Source: Sistotremastrum niveocremeum HHB9708 (lineage: Eukaryota; Basidiomycota; Agaricomycetes; Sistotremastrales; Sistotremastraceae). Taken from it: a stretch of DNA of 64,000 nucleotides. Below are positions 1-12,063 of this stretch, in pieces. The stretch covers positions 258,477 to 322,476 of the forward strand of contig KV419416.1 of NCBI GenBank assembly GCA_001630475.1, given 5' to 3'. The notes under the pieces were generated by a model that worked only from the letters and a program-made list of their open reading frames with translations, was not told where the DNA came from and searched no databases. Made by a program: the position numbers and the translations under genes. How positions within the stretch are numbered: the stretch's first letter is position 1; every line of letters begins with the position of its first letter.

Positions 1-1271
1 GACTTCCTTCTCCCATTCCTTCTCTTCCTTTTGGGATCCATCGAGATCATCTTTGGCGTAGGGAGCATAGGGATTTCCAGCAACTTTCATGACGGCGTCT
101 TTCCAACTTGGTATTCCCTGACAAGCCCTTGCGACTGAATCGATGAGGGCGCATGAGATATCGGATGTCGCAGGTAGTTCTATCATGGCACGGTCAATCA
201 GAGAGATTGAGGCTTGGAAAGCCGCGGTATGCGTAGGTGAAGGAAAGACTTTGGATCGAATGAGATAAGAGATGAAAAACTTGGTGAGATGAGGGCCGTT
301 CACGAGCTGTCGTGGATTCCTGATATGAAGTTTATTCTTCTGCAGAACGAAAATGAGTAAGCATGAGGATAACTGACCAGAAAAGACCTCTTTCATAGTA
401 ATGGGAGGAAAGAAAGACTCTCATCGAAGTCAAGGGATCGGCAAGGAAAGCCGCCATCCTTTTCTCTCGTGCTCCTTCGTCTCCAGCGCGCATCTCGGAA
501 TCGGCTTGAATCCCGTCTACGACAGCGCCATAGTCTTCTTGAGCAGTGCCAGGGGCCATTGGGGCAATAGCGGGGTCATCTCCAAAATCACTATCATCGT
601 CATCTTCCTCTGCCTGGGCAGCCATATTGTCAGCGTGAAATTGACGCTTTTTCTTGCTCATGGGTCCTTGAGTTGCACGCCCTAGAAGGCCCACGAAAAG
701 ACGGAACTGTATTCACAAGTCAATACTTGTAACGAGTTAAATAATGACGAGGGCGTACGTTGTCGTACAACGACTGCAATTCGGGCGTGAACTTGCGGTT
801 CTGTTGAGAGAACTCGAGGCCCGCATTCTCAAATCGTTCGAAGTCGGAGGCAAGTCTTGAATACAATCAGCCTTTCCTCTGGGATGCAGAAATTGAAAGT
901 TGATCTTACTCAGACATTGGGCTAGCCTTCCTCAGATCCTCACCCTCAGCCCATTCTTCCCACCACGTCAGCCTCTTTACAGGTTCGCCTGGCTTTGCCT
1001 TAGTTTTCGCCTTTTTCTTCTTTCCCCCGCTGGATTCTTCGATCTTATGTTTGATAGCGAATCTGATGGTGGGTACTCCTTCGCCGTCCAATTCGCTTTC
1101 GCCCTCTTTCCATCCTTCCATTGGCATCTGGATACCACGAGGTTTGAAGTCTTTGAAAGATATCAAAGCAGGATTGAGATCTGGAGGTGGCTGAGGCAAT
1201 GGGTCGAAGATGAAGACTAGATTGCCTTTGTCGTCCAACACCTGCTCGACGGGGGGTTTGGAGAGAGGCAT
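1..1271 (-). CDS. Conserved fungal protein of unknown function (3' end cut by window)
   Basis: Multi-exon minus-strand gene starting at the ATG at 1271. I do not recognise the family. Exon 1 (to about 911) encodes a proline-rich start (MPLSKPPVEQVLDDKG), a lysine-rich stretch (KKKKAKTKAK) and a tryptophan-rich segment (TWWEEWAEGEDL). After an intron with donor GTAAGA come an exon with ELASDFERFENAGLEF, then one with FRLFVGLLGRATQG, an acidic stretch and SSHYYERGLFW. A GTCAGT donor there joins best to the acceptor before NPRQLVNGPHLTKFF, which keeps the frame open to the window start. The protein is rich in charged residues with no signal peptide or membrane segment seen, so it is probably cytosolic or nuclear. 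The reading frame joins cleanly across all introns, so it is a real gene; its role is unknown. Confidence 0.7.
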
Positions 1272-1737
1272 CGTGGATCCGAGGAATTAGTACCTGAGTA
1301 AAAAGCGGGCTCCAGCGACTGTCACGGTTTTTTTAGTACGTAACGCAGAAGGCGTTCGACTTCAATTCAATCCGCGGCCGTAGTCCGTGTTCGAGGAAAA
1401 CGACGGAGATTACGACGATTCCACCCCAATTTATTGAGATCTGAGATGATCAAAATTCTAGCGTTGATATTCCATTGTAAACGACACAAGATTTATCACT
1501 ATCGAAGCTGTGGCTTACCTGCTTGGTCGTGATACAGGAAACAGGAAGCTGAGCGCGGTTGAGCGCGACCGGCGCTTGATTTGTATCCGCGAGTCATTGG
1601 CTGGCATACCAGTACTACGAAGCGATATAGTGTGTATAGACTTCCAAGCAAGTACACAACAAGAGTCCCAGCTCCTTAAGCACAGTTGTGTATACGCCCC
1701 TTTACAATACTACAAGTTCCAAAACGAACGACAAGGA
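1272..1737. other. Intergenic: promoter side of the 1271 gene, 3' side of hAT copy A
   Basis: No coding frame with fungal-looking composition or splice sites. It lies upstream of the minus-strand gene at 1271 and downstream of hAT copy A. I see no terminal inverted repeat that would mark a transposon end. Confidence 0.5.
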
Positions 1738-4619
1738 TCATCGCAATCTGTGTCTGATGTGAGCTACAGCACTGATCGCAACTTCTCTCTCCTTCTTCTC
1801 GCTCTCCCATCTCTCCACTGTTTCCTGCTGCGTGACGAGACCGAGCTCAAGCCATGAATGAAGCAGAGTCAATTTTCGCCGATATGGTTGGGGACAAGTC
1901 TCATGTTCGGAATGAGATCCACCAGCCAGCGAAAATGCGTCATCGACCTTGACGATCGTTGCTATGAGCAGGTCGGGTCACTGGGGTCAGCTTAGGAGCA
2001 TCGTGCGCTCCGGGAGTACGTACCTGGTGCTGAAAGATAGTCTTTCGCCATCCTGATCAGCTGCTGCTCGCCCAAGCGGGCTTCCTCTAGCGCTTTCCAG
2101 TATGCAAGAGGAGCGCTCGTCTTGATAGTCGGTTCTGATAGATACTGAGTGAATGGATCTACCGCGGGAGAAGGTTGTTCGTATGCTTCGATATCCATCG
2201 AATCCTGAAGAGTTGATCAACGGACATCGTTGAATTAATTAACTGGGCACATACCGAATCGCTCTCTTGAGGAGCCACATTGGGCAGGTAGTATTTCTCC
2301 CAGATGCCCCTGACGGTCCCGACAGCTTTATCGATCCACTCCTGATCGTAACCTTTGGCTCTGAACCACTCAAGCTTAAATCGGGGATGAAGAACTGTTG
2401 TGGCATGTCAGAAGAACAGTCCAATGCATCTTTACCTGACATACTCATGGCAATGGTGTACATATCCGAGCCACCATTGTCAGGATAAAACTTTTCCAGC
2501 ACTTTGATGACGTTTGAGGCTCCATGTCGGATGATCCGAGATGCTGTGTTGTCGTTGACGATGGCACCCAATCTCTCTCTGAGAGTTCTGATGATTGGGA
2601 TAGTCTGATGGACCAGCGGAGCATCTCCCTTTGCCAAACTGACGAAGCAATCTTTGAAAGCCTGTTGATTTCTGATGAGGATGAAAACAGTCAAGGTGAC
2701 AGGACGCACTTGGTAGGCGGGCATGATTTCTTCTGCAAGTGACCATTCAGGTTCTCTCAAGATGAATTTATCGAGCCCAAGGTCGGCGTAATTTGAAGCA
2801 GTGGTCAGTCGAATGACCGCGTCCTTAAGTTCGACATAACGTGCAATCGCATGCAGGTGGGTGATCCACATAGTTTGCACAGCTTCGAGTAGCGAGGTCA
2901 CCCCGTCTGCTTTGTTCTTACTGCTGCAACATTCAGCAATGTATGTGTCATCTTTGTTCCGTTTGTTATCTTCGTTACGTATCTCTTCTTCCATCTTCAG
3001 AACAAAAGGGAGGCCCTTCATCTAGATCACGCATGAGCTCAGGACTCAAGAAAAAGGGAGGGAGGCCAAAAAGAACCTTCAGGAGCATGAATGTTCCAAG
3101 CTCCTTCTGGTCACTCGACAACTGACCAAGCTCCCGAATAGTCCGATCATTGATCCCTTCAACTTCTTCTATCAAGTCCTGAAGAGCCTTCTCTCCGAGC
3201 TCCGCTCTCGCTTCAAAGTCGTCGTCGGTCAACTTGATCTCCTCTTCAAGATCTATGTATTGCCAGATGATGCCAGTGGAGTTTTCGAATGTGTCGTCGA
3301 TCACTCCTTCTTCGCGGAATACAAGCTCGAGTTCTTCGTAGTAGCGGAGAGGGACCTCTTCCCAGTCTGCTTCTGAGGCGGAAGAGGAGGATGAGGATGA
3401 TGCGCCGATGTCCATTTTGACTTCTTCCGTCTGAACATGCTCCGATTTGACCTGTTCCAGTTTTACCTGCGCGGTCTTCGCTGTTGAGCCAGTGGCCGAC
3501 GGATCCTTATCGGTTTCGATGCTGGAACTGTTGTCTTGCATTGGAGGAGTGCCTTCTTTCATTCTTTTCACCTCCACCTCCTCTTTGATACTCTCGTCGT
3601 CCTTCATCTCCCGCTTCCGCTTCTTCAACACCTCACCGGTCTTCTTATTCACGAGTTTTGTTCTGACCTTTCTTGACTCGTTATTTGTCGACAGTTCAAA
3701 AGGCCTGAGGAATGCCTAGAATTTTGGTGAGATCACATGGTGGATGTAGAATAAACCTTACCTGAGCAGCAAGGTTTAGAACATCCGCGAGACAACGAAC
3801 GCGTGCGGAGTGTCCTCGAGTCGCCGGCAGGAGAGCGGGCTGTAAATCGGTGACTGCTTCGCGTTCAGCCGTGATGTTGTCCCCAACGGTCGCTAGCCAC
3901 TGTATAAAAATTTCATATTCCTGCCACCGAACCAAAAGATCATACCTTTTCTTCAATCTTCCAGTCTTTCATCACTTTGGTCAGTTTTGGGACAAGCTTT
4001 TCGTCGGGTTGGTGGAGTGGAACCCTGGAAGAGACTGAGCCGATTACCTCGTCGAGAGAAATTGCGACGACACATACCATATGAAATCCAAAGGAGCGTG
4101 CTTCAGGGTACTAGTGCCTGCTGGGCACCAGTATAGGTTAACTTCAAGGAATCTGGGGAGGTGTCGAGCGGTTCTTGCATCGAGGCCGACGTGCATGGCA
4201 ACAGTCTCGTTCTGCAAACATCGATGAAATTATTCACACATGAGGTACTCAGAGTAATAACAACGAACCTTCAACATCTTTTTCAATCTCTTCCGAGCAA
4301 GATCGTACATAAACTCAATATCATGTTGCATTTCCTCTTTCTTTGGTATATCCACCGGCCAAGGACATCGCTTTACGATATTATGGAGTACAGGTCCACA
4401 GACGCTGTCGGGTGGTTGAGCTGAAGAGATCGCCGTCCTGAGCAATGACCAACGAAATCCCTCGCGTGAGTAGAGCTTCCGTCCCCCGGGTAAAATCATG
4501 GTGATTGCATCGCTAGTTTCAATATTGCAATCTATAGACGCACTATGTCTTGCGAGTGGTGGTAGCATTATTCTGGTGCCAGTGGAGGTGTAACTAGAGC
4601 TGGGGTTCGCGGGTGGCAT
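1738..4619 (-). CDS. hAT-superfamily transposase-type protein, tandem copy A
   Basis: About 850 residues over roughly ten exons, start ATG at 4619, stop at 1738-1740. hAT hallmarks appear in order: RVRCLADVLNLAAQAFLRPF (the family's RCxxHxxNL...LRPF block, with Asp in place of the usual His), WLATVGDN (position of the second catalytic Asp), TMWITHL (the TRWNS-like block), and IAMILHPRFKLEWF when the intron is taken from the GTATGT donor near 2440. The C-terminal dimerisation domain follows: DPFTQYLSEP, YWKALEEARL, MAKDYLSAPATIVKVDDAFS. All exon joins keep the frame. No BED zinc finger is seen at the N-terminus, which is instead low-complexity. Between the LRPF and TMWITHL blocks lies an acidic, lysine-rich linker with a nuclear-localisation-like run (KKRKREMK) and several VKxE motifs. 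Copy B (5028-7945) is about 85-90% identical by eye. It may be an old transposon or a domesticated gene; no inverted repeats were found. Confidence 0.8.
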
Positions 4620-5027
4620 GGCGTTAAGGACGTGGTGATTTTTGTGGACAAGGAGGGGCAGGATTCAGGCCAGGCCACGATGCTGGGGCTCTGCAATGGA
4701 TAACGACGAGTCGAAAGCAATAGATGAGATGACCTTGCGAGCTCGGAAGCTCAGGGACTTGGAGACTACTAGTAGGCGAGTGGTGCGCAACATACCGTAC
4801 TAGTAGTAGTGCTCGGCAAACACTCCCGCATATTGGTTCATAATCTCAAGATGACAGTGGTTTGTAAAGAAATACAATAAATGATAACTAATGTACGGTA
4901 CGTCAGTAAAAACTCATCGACGGGCTCGTAGACTACAGCCTCAATCTCGTTCCTATATCGATTTCGAGTACTCTGAAGCTCTAACAAATAAATAATGTAG
5001 CCAGATCTAAACTCACCTCACGTACTA
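4620..5027. other. Spacer between the two hAT copies
   Basis: The first ~115 bases (4620-4735) match the 5' flank of copy B (7946-8055), so the duplicated unit includes upstream sequence. The rest (about 4736-5027) has no counterpart beside copy A's 3' end and no coding signal. Confidence 0.55.
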
Positions 5028-7945
5028 TTACATGCCCCTCCTAGCCAAAATCTCATCAATACGAGCCTGACGACTGACTCGCTCCGCAATCGCAGCATAA
5101 TACTCAGGCCCCCTTTCTCTTCTCTCCCTCTTCCACCTCTCCACAGATTCCTGCTCCGTCACAAGACCCAGCTCGAGCCACGAATCAAGCAGAGTCATCT
5201 TTCGTTTGTATGCATCGGGAAAATCGTCATGTTCGGGCTGATATTCTTTGGCCAACGAGAATGCATGGTTAACATTGACAATTGTTGCTATAATCAAGTC
5301 AGGGTCAGGTCAGTTTAGAGTATCCTGGGATCGCCGATCTAGTACGTACCTGGAGCTGAAAGATAGTCTTTTGCCATCTTGATGAGTTGGGGCTCGACTA
5401 AGCGCGCCTCCTCTTGAGTTTTCCAATATGCAAGAGGGTCGCTGGTCTTGAAAGTTGGTTCGGACAAATATTGAGTCAGAGGATCTACCCTGGGAGAAGG
5501 TTGTTCGTATGCTTCAATGTCCATCGAGTCCTTAAGAAATGATCAACGGAGATCGATTCCGGGAGTCAAGTAGTGCCTACCGAATCGCTCTCTGGAGCAA
5601 CCACATTGGGCAAGTAGTATTTCTCCCAAATGCCCCTGACGGTCCCGACAGCTTGATCAATCCACTCCTGATCGCAACCTTTGGCCCTGAACCACTCAAG
5701 CTTAAATCGGGGATGAAGAACTGTTGTGGCATGTCAGAAGAATAGTCCAATGCATCTTCTCCCGACATACTCATGGCAATGGTGTACATATCCGATCCAC
5801 CAGTTTCCGGATAAAAATTTTCTAGAACTTTGATGACGTTCGAGGCGCCATGTCGAATGATCTGAGAGGCTGCGTCGTTATTCACGATGGCAGCCAATCT
5901 TTCCCTTAGAGTTCTGATGATGGGAATAGTCTGGTGAACGAGCGGAGCATCTCCCTTTGCTAAGCTGACGAAGCAGTCTTTGAACGCCTGTTCGTTTCAG
6001 ACCGTGATTAGGATGGTATCAAGGTCAGAGGGCAACAAAGGAACGCACATGATAGACGGGTATGAGTTCTTCGGCAAGCGACCATTCAGCAGGTTTCAAG
6101 ACGAATTTTTCGAGCCCGAGAGTGGCATAATTGGCCCCAGTTGTAAGTCGAATAACCGCTCGCTTCAGTTCAACGTAACGTGCAATCGCATACAGATGGG
6201 TGATCCACTTGGTTCGCACAGCTTCGAGCAGCGTTGTTACCCCGTCTGCTTTGTTCTTACTACTGCAACATTGGGCGATATAATCGTCATCTTCGTCCTT
6301 ATCGAGACGTCTTTGCAGATCAGCAGCGAGGCCCTTGATCTAGTTCCCGCAGACGATCAGAAGTCACAGCAAAGCTCACGGATGTGAAAACGAACCTTCA
6401 GGAGCATGAACGTTCCAGGCTGTTTCTGATCACTCGACAACTTCCCAAGCTCTCGGATAGTCTGCTCATTGATAGTTTCGACTTCTTCTATCAAGTCCTG
6501 AAGAGCCTTCTCCCCGAGATCTACTCTCGCTCCACAGTCATCGTCAGTCAACTTGAGCTCGTCCTCCAGAGATATATATCGCGCAATAATGCGAAACGGG
6601 TTTTCGAGTGTCTCGTCAATCAGTCCTTCTTCGCGGAATACGACCTCGAGTTCTTCGTCGTAGGTGAGTGGAACCTCTTCCCACTCGTCTCCTGGCACAG
6701 GGACCGAAGAAGAGGAGGACGAGGAAGGCGCGCCCATGTCCATTTCGACTTCCTCCTTTTTGACCTGTTCCAATTTGCCCTGTTCAGTCTTGATCGTCGC
6801 GTCATATGACGAGGAATCCTCATCGGCTTTGATGCTGAAACTGTCGTCTTGCATCGTCGGACTACCTTCTTTCATCTTTTTCACCTCGACCTCTTCTTTC
6901 AAACTCTCGTCATCCTTCATCTCCCGCTTCCGCTTCTTCGACACCTCACCAGTCCTTTTATTCACCAGTTTCGTTCTGACTTTTCTTGAATCGTGGTCCG
7001 TTGAGAGTTCAAAAGGCCTGAGGAACGCCTAAACTTTTGATGAGATGACATGGCGTGTGATTAATCGGCTGAATATTACCTGAGCGGCGAGGTTCAAGAT
7101 ATCCGCGATATCTCTCACGCGCGCAGATTGTCCTCGGTTTGAAGGAAGGAGAGCTGGCAAGAAATCGGTGACCGCTTCGCCTTCAGTCGTAGTATTGTCC
7201 CCGACAGTCGCTAGCCACTGCATAAAACGTTCATCTTCCTGCCACTAGAAAAAGAAAGGCCGTACCTTCTCTTCGATATTCCAATCTTTCATCACTTTGA
7301 TCAGTTTTGGAGCAAGCCTTTCACTAGGATGCTGAAGTGGAACCCTAGACGAAATTGAGTTGAATGCCTCGCTGAAAATGTGATGACGATACGGACCCGA
7401 CGAAATCCAGCAGTGCGCGCTTCAGTGTGCTAGTACCTGCTGGGCACCAGTGCAAATTGACTTCGAGGAGTGTAGGGAGCTGTCGAGCGGCTCGGGCATC
7501 GAGGCCAACGTGCATAGCAACATTCTCATTCTACAAACACCAATCACTTCCAACATACGAAAAAATCAGAGTGGTTCCATACCGATAACATATTTTTCAG
7601 TCTCTTCCGAGCAAGATCGTACATAACCTCAAGATCATGTTCCAGTTCCTCCTTCTCGGGAAACTCGATCGGATAAGGGCTAAAACTCATGAGAGCACGG
7701 AAATGTGGTCCAACGACACTGTCGATAGTGATACCCGTCGATATGACCATTTGTAATAAATGCCAACGAAAGCCTTCGTGTGAATATCCTTGATTCTGTC
7801 TCCCAGTGGCTGGGCCAGCCATGGATAATGCTGAGCTGAAACCACCGGAACCGGATGAAGCACCACGCCTTGCTGGTGGTGGGGGTGGTGGCATTGAGTT
7901 GGTCCCAACAGGAATGCGGTTAGATCTGGCGTTTGCGCGTGGCAT
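5028..7945 (-). CDS. hAT-superfamily transposase-type protein, tandem copy B
   Basis: Paralog of copy A with the same exon plan, start ATG at 7945, stop at 5028. Key blocks: ARVRDIADILNLAAQAFLRPF, WLATVGDN, TKWITHL, IAMILHPRFKLEWF, then the dimerisation domain (DPLTQYLSEPTFKTS, YWKTQEEARL, MAKDYLSAP, ATIVNVNHAFSLAKEY). The exon joins checked keep the frame. The C-terminus ends in a basic tail (VSRQARIDEILARRGM) absent from copy A. The N-terminus has a poly-proline run (MPPPPPPAR) and no BED finger. The linker again carries KKRKREMK and VKxE/IKxE motifs although the surrounding residues have diverged. In the diagnostic RCxxHxxNL block it has RDIADILNL, so both Cys and His are changed. Loss of the DNA-binding finger with an open frame and conserved introns argues for a resident gene rather than an active element, but activity cannot be excluded. 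Confidence 0.8.
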
Positions 7946-8364
7946 GGCGTTGTGGACGTGGTTAGAGACAAAGAGTGGCAGGATTCAGGCCACGATGCTG
8001 AGGCTTTGCAATCCATATCGCCGAGTCGAAAGCAAGACGCGATCGATGAGCCGAGAAACCTACAAGCTTGCCGAAACCGGCATTCCGCACACCAACTTCG
8101 CGAAGTTCGTCTGCTATAGACGAAGACGAGCTGAGGAAATCATTCACATGGCCCATTCAATGCTACATATATATACCAATGTTCAGGCGTATCCTCGAAC
8201 TAGGTTCGGTGGCACAGATGCTGCAGGATACCCTGTAAAATGTACAAGAATGAACAAAATGCAGATCAAAGAGTCGAGTACAGAAAGGTGACGGCCAAGG
8301 TCAACCTGACATTACATAGATTCGACCGAGGTGGCTGGTGCTCGGAGTGAAGTATATCAAGCTG
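7946..8364 (-). promoter_or_regulatory. Promoter region of hAT copy B, with TATA-like element
   Basis: On the minus strand a TATATATA run lies at about 8166-8177, some 220 bases upstream of the copy B start. Sequence from 7946 to about 8055 is shared with the flank of copy A; the TATA-like run lies outside the shared part. The stretch is also the 3' flank of the EVE-domain gene. Confidence 0.4.
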
Positions 8365-9444
8365 CTAGTCTTCTTTCTTCCGTCTCTGTGATCTTCGGGT
8401 GGATTTCGCGGCCGGCTCAGGCTCTTCCTCAGTTTCAGTGAGCTTCTTTCGCTTCCGACTATTCGCAGATTTTGTCGCAGGCTTTTGGCTTTCGTCATTC
8501 GAGTGGGCGTCTTCTGCCTTGGGAGCCTGTAGAGCTGTGAGCCAACATCAACATGGTAAACGAATGTTGCTTCGTACCTTGACCAGTTTCCCTTTCTCGT
8601 CAATGATCGACTCCCAACCTCCCTTTTCACCCAACATCGCAATTGCATTATATGCACCTTCAGTAACGCTCTGAACGCTCAAACGACCTCGGTTTAAGAG
8701 TTGCATTTCTGATATAGCAGCACGGGCGTCATCGTCAAGGTACTGTAGCACGTCCGGCAATTTCTTTTGGTCTTTGATGAATTTTAGGAGATGAAGTGGG
8801 ACCAAGTGGGGGAGCCGCTTTTGAAAGCGAACAGAGACCATGAACCATTTCGGGTTGGCCTGATCTGTTTTCTGGAGAAGTCGATGCTTGAGCAATCGGT
8901 CTTAACAGGTTGTCTGGTTTCAAGAACTTACAGCATCATAGTAGGGATGCGATCCGTTGAAGCATCGCGAGCGTCAACGTTGAGACCGACAGACGCAGGA
9001 CGGAGACTCACTCGTCCCATGCTGTGTCTGATAATCAAGGGTGAATGGACGAAGTGCCGTGGACAGTTCATGAGGGCGTACAGTCGGCATAAGCTTCTTT
9101 GGAAATCTCAGCCAGTCCAGCCACACCTAGAGTCAGAAAATTAAATAAACGCCCGAACGTCTGGGCTACCAGAACACATACCTGGCACTTTCGTATTCGA
9201 GTGATAGAACAAGACCTTGTCACCGATTTTCATCCTATCTCTCATAATATTTCTCGCCTCGAAATTCCGCACGCCTTCCCATGCAGTCTCTCCACAGGCT
9301 TCAAAGTCATCGACGCTGAACTTGACGTCTTTTCCTTTGACGATTCTAGAGTCTGGTTCTGCTTTCTGCCTGTCGAGCGTTAATGTCGTTCCTGGCCTTC
9401 CGAAAAACGGCGAAATGACGGACCATCAACCAGAAGTTCGCCAT
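8365..9444 (-). CDS. EVE-domain protein, THYN1 family
   Basis: EVE domain protein (formerly DUF55), a PUA-like fold thought to bind modified bases in DNA or RNA. Start is taken as ATG 9444 because MANFWLM, spliced across an intron to [21 protein letters not shown], matches the YWLMKSEP...SIDDL start of the family. Then follow [69 protein letters not shown] and [11 protein letters not shown], all typical THYN1 blocks in the expected order. The last exon is a basic, disordered tail ([26 protein letters not shown]) that looks like a nuclear-localisation signal; stop at 8365-8367. The frame is open upstream of 9444 to 9639 and could add an N-terminal leader (MRRMIATASKF), so the start is not certain. 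Housekeeping single gene, probably nuclear. Confidence 0.85.
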
Positions 9445-9875
9445 GTCACGTCTCGCCGACGGTCTTGAACAACTAGCGACGCGACGATGGTGCGGAACGG
9501 CAGGGACGAGTACGGGATCGGAAGCGAACTTGCTTGCCGTCGCGATCATCCGCCGCATCAAATGTTCACTAGAAAGCGATAACTGTTGCCTTAACTTGCA
9601 GTGGGGCACATGAAGTCGAGCGTCAAGGACCAGCGTCACAATGAAGAGCGTCTTGTAAGTTTAGACAGTTCATATCCACTTTCAGGACGGAGCGACTGAA
9701 CGGCGGTAAAGCGAAACGCGGCAGGTGACACGATATATCCTCTCTCATCAGATTTCTCTCATGCTCGTTCCACAGGCACATCCAACCATCTCCTTCCGCC
9801 CTGAGATAAGAACCCGCCACATGGACTGCCGCATATATATCCTATCACCCCTCAACTTGGACCGGCTCCAGCTCG
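9445..9875. promoter_or_regulatory. Divergent promoter of EVE protein and amine oxidase; TATA box for the oxidase
   Basis: Shared upstream region of the two divergent genes. A TATATAT run at about 9834-9840 lies 36-42 bases upstream of the oxidase start, a usual spacing for a fungal core promoter with a short leader. It may partly overlap an N-terminal extension of the EVE protein. Confidence 0.5.
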
Positions 9876-11743
9876 ATGTCCTTCCTCAAGCTTACTGGTG
9901 CTCTGCTCGCCCTAGCTACGTCTCTCGTCCACGTCGCAGCGACACCAGTGGATTTTGCGTCCCACCCGAAAAATGCTACGGTCCTTATCTTGGGAGGCGG
10001 CGTAACGGGCGTTATAGCCGCGAGATCTCTGGCTCAAAAAGGCATAACGAGCTTCATCATCGTCGAGGCGCGGTCAGAGCTCGGAGGACGTGCTCAAGAT
10101 GCGAAATTTGGTGCCAAAGGGAAGGAAGTCACTGTTGAGTTGGGGTGCAATTGGGTGCAGGGAACACAGACTGGAGATGGGCTAGCAAATCCAATCTGGG
10201 GATTGGTGAAGAAACATAATGTCAAAGTTCAGAACAATGACTGGGATAACATCAGTGCGTTCCTCTACTCTATCTGCTCGTAGTCATATACTGAGCACCA
10301 AGAACAGCGACTTATGATATGACTGGGGCCAACGACTATACCGACCTTTTCTTCGAGTCTGAGGACGCTTACACAACTCTCACCGTCGGAGCAGGTACGC
10401 GCCGGTTCCACATCCTTCTCATAAAGCGATAAATTTAGGTCTCGCCTAGGTACGAGGGTGGACAAGAAGCTCGTGGACGCGACGGGACGCGTGGGATACG
10501 CGCTGACAGGCTGGAAACCACAGACCCCGCAAGCGAGAGCTTCTGAATATTATCAGTTTGATTGGGAGTATGCTCAAACTCCCGAACAATCTTCCTGGAT
10601 TGCCTCTTCTTGGGTGCGTCGTGATATACGCTCTCTGGGGTTCTCTATCTAACTCTCATTAGGGTAATAACTTCACGTACGACCCTGATGTCGGTGGCTT
10701 TGGAGGAGACAACTTGATGGCCATCGATCAGCGTGGATTCAAGACCTTTATCCAGGCAGAAGCCGCGACATTCCTCAAACCAAATCAGGTCATGTTCAAC
10801 TCGACGGTCACAAATATCACCTACAGCAACAGTGGGGTAAATGTGACCCTCAAAGATGGACGTTTTTTACTCGCCGACTACGCTATCACGACTTTCTCAG
10901 TCGGAGTGCTGCAGAATGACGACGTTGGTTTCTCGCCTCCGTTACCCGACTGGAAAGAGGAAGCAATTCAGTCCATCGTCATGGTAAATTCCGCAGTCAG
11001 ACACTCGATGCATTTCTAATTGAGAAACAGGCTACATATACCAAGATATTCTTCCAATTCGATCATGACTTCTGGTTTGATACACAGGTATGAAACTTGG
11101 AGGAGTGTCACAAATATAAAAATTAAATATTTCACAGATGGGGCTGTATGCAGACGAAGAAAGAGGCCGTTATCCAGTCTGGCAAACCCTCGATCACGTA
11201 GACTTCCTTCCCGGCTCAGGAGTCGTCTTCGTCACCACCACCGTAAGCCATCCTCACCATGCACCCAAGACCAAAGCTAAGAAATGTCACGCATAGGGCG
11301 ATTACTCAATCCGTATTGAATCCCTCCCCGACTCTCAAGTCAAAGCCGAAGTCCTAGGTGTCCTCCAAACCATGTTCCCGCATGTCAAGATTCCCGAGCC
11401 CTTAGACTTCATGTTTCCCCGATGGAATGCGAATCCATTATTTAGAGGCTCGTACTCGAATTGGCCTCCCTCTTTCTTCAGTCAGCATCATCAGAATCTA
11501 AGAGCGAACGTTGGAAGATTGTGGTTCTCAGGGGAGGCCATGTCTCTCAAGTACTTCGGTGCGTCACTGCTCGATGACAGAATACAAGGATTGACTGACT
11601 GCTGTGGCATAGGGTTCTTACACGGCGCTTATTTCGAAGGCGAACGCGCAGGATTCCTCCTCGCTGAGTGCATCAAGGGAGGAAGTTGTGTTGAAGATCA
11701 AGTCACCCAGGACGTTACGAATTGCGCGCCGTACAAGATCTAA
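9876..11743 (+). CDS. Secreted flavin amine oxidase (polyamine oxidase-like)
   Basis: FAD-dependent oxidase of the monoamine/polyamine oxidase family, which oxidises amines with release of hydrogen peroxide and an aldehyde. The N-terminal 22 residues (MSFLKLTGALLALATSLV) form a signal peptide. The dinucleotide-binding fold follows: VLILGGGVTGVIAARSLA, IVEARSELGGRAQD and LGCNWVQGTQTG. Eight exons were joined through consistent GT..AG introns: TTYDMTGANDYTDL, then VDKKLVDATGRVGYAL, GFGGDNLMAIDQRGFKTF, ATYTKIFFQFDHDFWF, MGLYADEERGRYPVWQTLD, then FPRWNANPLFRGSYSNWPP. The C-terminal FAD block is RLWFSGEAMSLKYFGFLHGAYFEGERAG across the last intron. Several NxT/NxS sites fit secretion. About 500 residues, full length. 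Substrate (spermine, spermidine or another amine) cannot be read from sequence. Confidence 0.92.
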
Positions 11744-12063
11744 GTTTGGGCCTGTTGCACATTTGTTTTTATTCGACAGACATAATCTTATTCCTGTGAT
11801 TGAACGTTCGGATTGAGAAGCTGAAAATAATAAGAATGAAGGACTGATGCTAAGTAATGAACACATGCATGGAAGAGCAATGGCTATGGACACTATCAAC
11901 AATGCAAAAATCAAGGGCTGGATGAGCAAAACTCCCTGTGGCTGAACGGGCAGCTTTATGCGGACGGCTTCAACAAGCCTTCAAGAGGGGAGGAGAAGAT
12001 GACGCAAGGGGTGGTAGACAGAGCATGTGAATGGTAATGTGTGTGAAGAAGATAGTAAAGTGA
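11744..12063. other. Convergent 3' spacer between amine oxidase and Grr1-type gene
   Basis: Two genes end towards each other here. AT-rich stretches typical of 3' untranslated sequence are present; no further gene seen. Confidence 0.5.

Noticed and set aside
2400-2450. Loss of a splice donor in hAT copy B relative to copy A
   Set aside because: The apparent loss depended on a wrong donor; a GTATGT donor a few bases earlier works in both copies and gives the better family motif.
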